Source of the DNA: Synergistaceae bacterium
Lineage (GTDB): Bacteria; Synergistota; Synergistia; Synergistales; Synergistaceae
DNA length: 6,317 nucleotides
Assembly: GCA_030531285.1 (NCBI GenBank)
Contig: JAUNNW010000086.1
Coordinates: 1 to 6,317, forward strand
Direction: 5' to 3'
In this document: in pieces, positions 4,796-6,317 of the stretch
How the letters are laid out: every line of letters starts with the position of its first letter
Numbering within the stretch: the stretch's first letter is position 1
The notes under the pieces: model-generated
Seen by the model: the letters and a program-made list of their open reading frames with translations, nothing else
Database searches by the model: none
What the model was told of the DNA's origin: nothing
Made by a program: the position numbers and the translations under genes

Positions 4796-5115
4796 TGAGC
4801 CAATCTGGGAGGCTCTACGAGCGTAGTCTTTGCTTAAATCTCGCCTTTGGCTGTCGCAAAGACAAAGCTGCCAAAGGCCAGTCTTTCCTAAAATCTCAAA
4901 ACGCTTCCGAAAAACGCTGGAACGTTTCCAGCCGTCATTGTGACGCCCTTCTGAAATTCAACGGCCGAAACCCCAGAGAGCGCGCTGCTTTTAACTAAGC
5001 TGCGAGTGCGTAATCGTTTTTGACGATTATTTTTTTGGAGCCGGATTATCGAGGTTTCTCCATCCTCGACCCGCTCCTCCCGATCCTCCGCATGCTGTCG
5101 AAACCATACGTCCCC
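4760..5115 (-). ncRNA. ssrA: Transfer-messenger RNA (tmRNA)
   Basis: A 356-nt RNA. The 5' end GGGGACG (from 5115) pairs with 3' CGTCTCC, including the G-U third pair typical of tmRNA, and is followed by ACCA with an encoded CCA. The 5' side continues as TATGGTTTCGACAGCATG, and the 3' T-arm is GGTTCGATTCC. It acts with SmpB and EF-Tu to rescue stalled ribosomes, first as alanyl-tRNA and then as message. The tag reading frame lies at 5024-4995: GTC AAA AAC GAT TAC GCA CTC GCA GCT TAG, giving VKNDYALAA. It is preceded by AATAATC, which aligns with the element upstream of the resume codon in E. coli. YALAA is the usual protease-recognised end. Valine as first tag residue is unusual. Length and ends indicate a complete one-piece tmRNA. 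Confidence 0.96.
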
Positions 5116-5121
5116 AATATT

Positions 5122-5149
5122 AGTATATCAAAGTGCTTTAACTTGATAA
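5122..5149 (-). promoter_or_regulatory. Promoter of ssrA
   Basis: On the minus strand TTATCA (5149-5144) and TATACT (5127-5122) are separated by 16 bp. The mature tmRNA 5' end is 7 nt after the -10 box, so transcription would begin almost exactly at the mature end. It lies just after the smpB stop (5157), so ssrA has its own promoter. Confidence 0.7.
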
Positions 5150-5156
5150 GCAGATT

Positions 5157-5621
5157 CTATCCTCTGTCTTTCACAGCTCTCTGCATTTCGCGTTCGGCAT
5201 CGCGCTGCGCTATCGCCTCGCGTTTGTCGTGCAGCTGCTTGCCCTTTGCAAGCGCGAGTTCGCACTTTGCCCAGCGCCCCTGTTTTATGTAGAGCTTGAG
5301 CGGTACAAGCGTGAACCCCTGCTCGCGCGTTTTTTGAAAAAGCTTCAGCGCCTCTTTCTTATGAACAAGCAGCTTGCGTGTGCGAAGCGGATCAACGTTA
5401 TAATGCGTGCCCTTATCATACGGCGAAATATGCACGTTTTCAAGCCATAGTTCGCCGTTCTTTACCACCGCGTAACCGTCCTTAAGATTTGCGCGGCCGT
5501 CGCGCAGCGACTTAATCTCCGTTCCGGTCAGCACTATGCCGGTCTCAAACGAATCAACTATAAAATAATCGTGACGCGCCTTTCTGTTCTGCGCTACAGT
5601 CTTATCCTCCGGCACAGCCAT
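5157..5621 (-). CDS. smpB: SsrA-binding protein SmpB
   Basis: A 154-residue protein, normal for SmpB. Family signatures appear in order: NRKARHDY (12-19), GIVLTGTEIKSLRDGRANLKD (28-48), NVDPLRTRKLLVHKKE (75-90), TLVPLKLY (104-111), and GKQLHDKRE (127-135), followed by the basic helical tail that enters the ribosomal mRNA channel. It binds the tRNA-like part of tmRNA and delivers it to stalled ribosomes. It stands directly upstream of ssrA. The start is ambiguous: AAGGAGG ends only 1 nt before ATG 5621, too close for normal use, but lies 7 nt before an in-frame GTG at 5615, two codons in. The real start may be that GTG, giving 152 residues. A palindrome, TTCCG-aaa-CGGAA (5628-5640), precedes the ribosome site. 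Confidence 0.97.
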   Translation of the reverse strand: MAVPEDKTVAQNRKARHDYFIVDSFETGIVLTGTEIKSLRDGRANLKDGYAVVKNGELWLENVHISPYDKGTHYNVDPLRTRKLLVHKKEALKLFQKTREQGFTLVPLKLYIKQGRWAKCELALAKGKQLHDKREAIAQRDAEREMQRAVKDRG

Positions 5622-5656
5622 CCCTCCTTCCGAAACGGAAACAGATTATAACAAAA

Positions 5657-6016
5657 TTACGGCAAAAACTCAAAAGCCGCAATCAGACTGGTCAGCACCG
5701 CAAACTTATACACAGCGGTTACGACGTTGCAGGCAACGATAATCCTCGCAAGCCACGCCCAAAGGAAAAATCCGTTATACTTGCTTGCGGCATTCCAAAC
5801 GCCGACAAGAACTATAAAACCGTAAATCAGCGGCAAAATCAAAGCAAAAGGCTCAACAGACACCGGAAGGAAAATCATAACCACCCACGCAAACATATAC
5901 GCAAGCATATTGCCTACAACGCCATACAGCCAGTACGTTCTGCCAAGAGAATAATTTCCCTCCCAAAGATTCTGATAAAAGCCCTTTCCATTATCCACTT
6001 GCAACACTCCAGTCAT
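5657..6016 (-). CDS. Small integral membrane protein, conserved hypothetical type
   Basis: A 119-residue protein with three or four hydrophobic helices (about 28-50, 56-75, 84-112). It opens with a soluble NLWEGNYSLGRTYWLYGVVGN stretch; the W-x(6-8)-S-L-x-x-x-Y/F-W-x-Y-G pattern, followed by VGVWNAASKYNG and WAWLARI, recalls a widespread group of small uncharacterised bacterial membrane proteins. No function is known to me. It is the second gene of a minus-strand operon, 12 nt after the small gene at 6029-6178, and ends 35 nt before smpB, so some smpB transcription may come from here. Start: ATG 6016 has AAAGGG only 2 nt away; an in-frame GTG at 5998 has GGAG at 8 nt and may be the real start. 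Confidence 0.7.
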   Translation of the reverse strand: MTGVLQVDNGKGFYQNLWEGNYSLGRTYWLYGVVGNMLAYMFAWVVMIFLPVSVEPFALILPLIYGFIVLVGVWNAASKYNGFFLWAWLARIIVACNVVTAVYKFAVLTSLIAAFEFLP

Positions 6017-6028
6017 TGCCCTTTATAA

Positions 6029-6178
6029 CTACTCTCTCATCCAGCCTGTTTTTTCAAGTTCATCCTTATCTTCCTGCGGACTGTCTTTCGTAATCGGCTG
6101 ATGATGCGGGGCATTGTGCTCGAAAACAAAAAACGCCGCACACGCCGCAAGCAAAAGCACTATCTTCAACGCTGCCAT
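6029..6178 (-). CDS. Small membrane or lipoprotein-like protein, 49 residues
   Basis: ATG 6178 lies behind GGAGGT (6 nt spacing) and a good promoter, and the frame runs 49 codons to TAG. Lys at position 5 is followed by a hydrophobic core (IVLLLAACAAFFVF, 6-19) and a charged tail (KDSPQEDKDELEKTGWMRE). L-A-A-C at 10-13 matches a lipobox, but the hydrophobic part before the Cys is short and continues after it, so a simple N-terminal membrane anchor is equally likely. It forms an operon with the membrane protein gene 12 nt downstream. The family is not recognised and the function is unknown. Ribosome site, promoter and the coherent topology support a real gene. Confidence 0.7.
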   Translation of the reverse strand: MAALKIVLLLAACAAFFVFEHNAPHHQPITKDSPQEDKDELEKTGWMRE

Positions 6179-6214
6179 ATCCGCACCTCCATTACCTTTC
6201 TCTGCAATGCCATT

Positions 6215-6242
6215 ATTATATAATACGGAAACGGAATTGTAA
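6215..6242 (-). promoter_or_regulatory. Promoter of the small membrane-protein operon
   Basis: On the minus strand a perfect -10 TATAAT (6220-6215) is preceded after 16 bp by a weak -35 TTACAA (6242-6237). It lies 36 bp before the ATG at 6178. Upstream, 6243-6317 is AT-rich with A/T tracts that could help promoter strength; no gene is seen there. Confidence 0.65.
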
Positions 6243-6317
6243 CCGTAGAAATACTTATCTTATTGCTCCCTAAAAAACACCAAAGTTTTCAAAAATTTTA
6301 CAAAACTTTTCAAAATT

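Noticed and set aside
4760..4830. A tRNA gene, suggested by the GGTTCGATTCC T-arm and CCA end
   Set aside because: There is no anticodon arm; the matching acceptor strand is 340 nt upstream with the tag frame between, so this is the tmRNA 3' part.
4759..5292. Plus-strand open frames across ssrA and the end of smpB
   Set aside because: They lie on the complement of the tmRNA and smpB, which are both firmly identified.
6283..6308. AAGTTTT...AAAACTT inverted repeat near the right edge
   Set aside because: The region is almost pure A/T tract, so pairing of this kind is expected by chance; no T-tailed GC stem is present.

Overview
Organism. The window looks like bacterial chromosome carrying one end of an integrated phage-like element. 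The DUF1659/DUF2922-type small proteins point to Firmicutes or Synergistota. The DUF4102-type integrase and the spanin-like lysis proteins (which imply an outer membrane) point to a Gram-negative-type envelope. Negativicutes or Synergistota would satisfy both, but this is inference, not identification. Strong AGGAGG-type ribosome binding sites precede most genes.

Layout, left to right. (1) 1-91: probable tail of a plus-strand gene, followed by a terminator (101-127). (2) 155-1794: a plus-strand operon with its own candidate promoter. It holds a DUF1659-like protein, a DUF2922-like protein, a sigma-70-like factor with an unusual acidic Phe-Glu repeat N-terminus, and a small ribbon-helix-helix protein, and it closes with a strong terminator (1794-1823). 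(3) 1840-3342: a tightly packed plus-strand lysis-type cassette. It encodes an M15 peptidase, a membrane/coiled-coil protein, a two-helix holin-like protein, an i-spanin-like protein, and a secreted coiled-coil protein that overlaps the last one by 119 nt in another frame. It closes with a terminator (3349-3379) shared with the convergent integrase. (4) 3386-4680: a tyrosine integrase on the minus strand, with its promoter embedded in five tandem 10-bp repeats. (5) 4722-5621: the terminator, ssrA (tmRNA) and smpB, all on the minus strand. (6) 5657-6242: a two-gene minus-strand operon of small membrane proteins with its promoter.

How it fits together. The integrase lies directly downstream of the encoded CCA end of ssrA and reads in the same direction, the classic arrangement for an element inserted into the tmRNA gene. 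The element therefore runs leftward from about 4760 and continues past the left edge; no second copy of the ssrA 3' end was found here. Everything right of 4760 reads as host chromosome: trans-translation (smpB-ssrA) and unrelated small membrane proteins. Within the element, the sigma-like factor and RHH protein are plausible regulators of the lysis cassette just downstream. That grouping (DUF1659/DUF2922, private sigma factor, RHH, lysis genes) is the most interesting part of the window. No capsid, portal, terminase or tail gene is visible here, so whether this is a full prophage, a satellite or a lysis/secretion module cannot be decided from this window.
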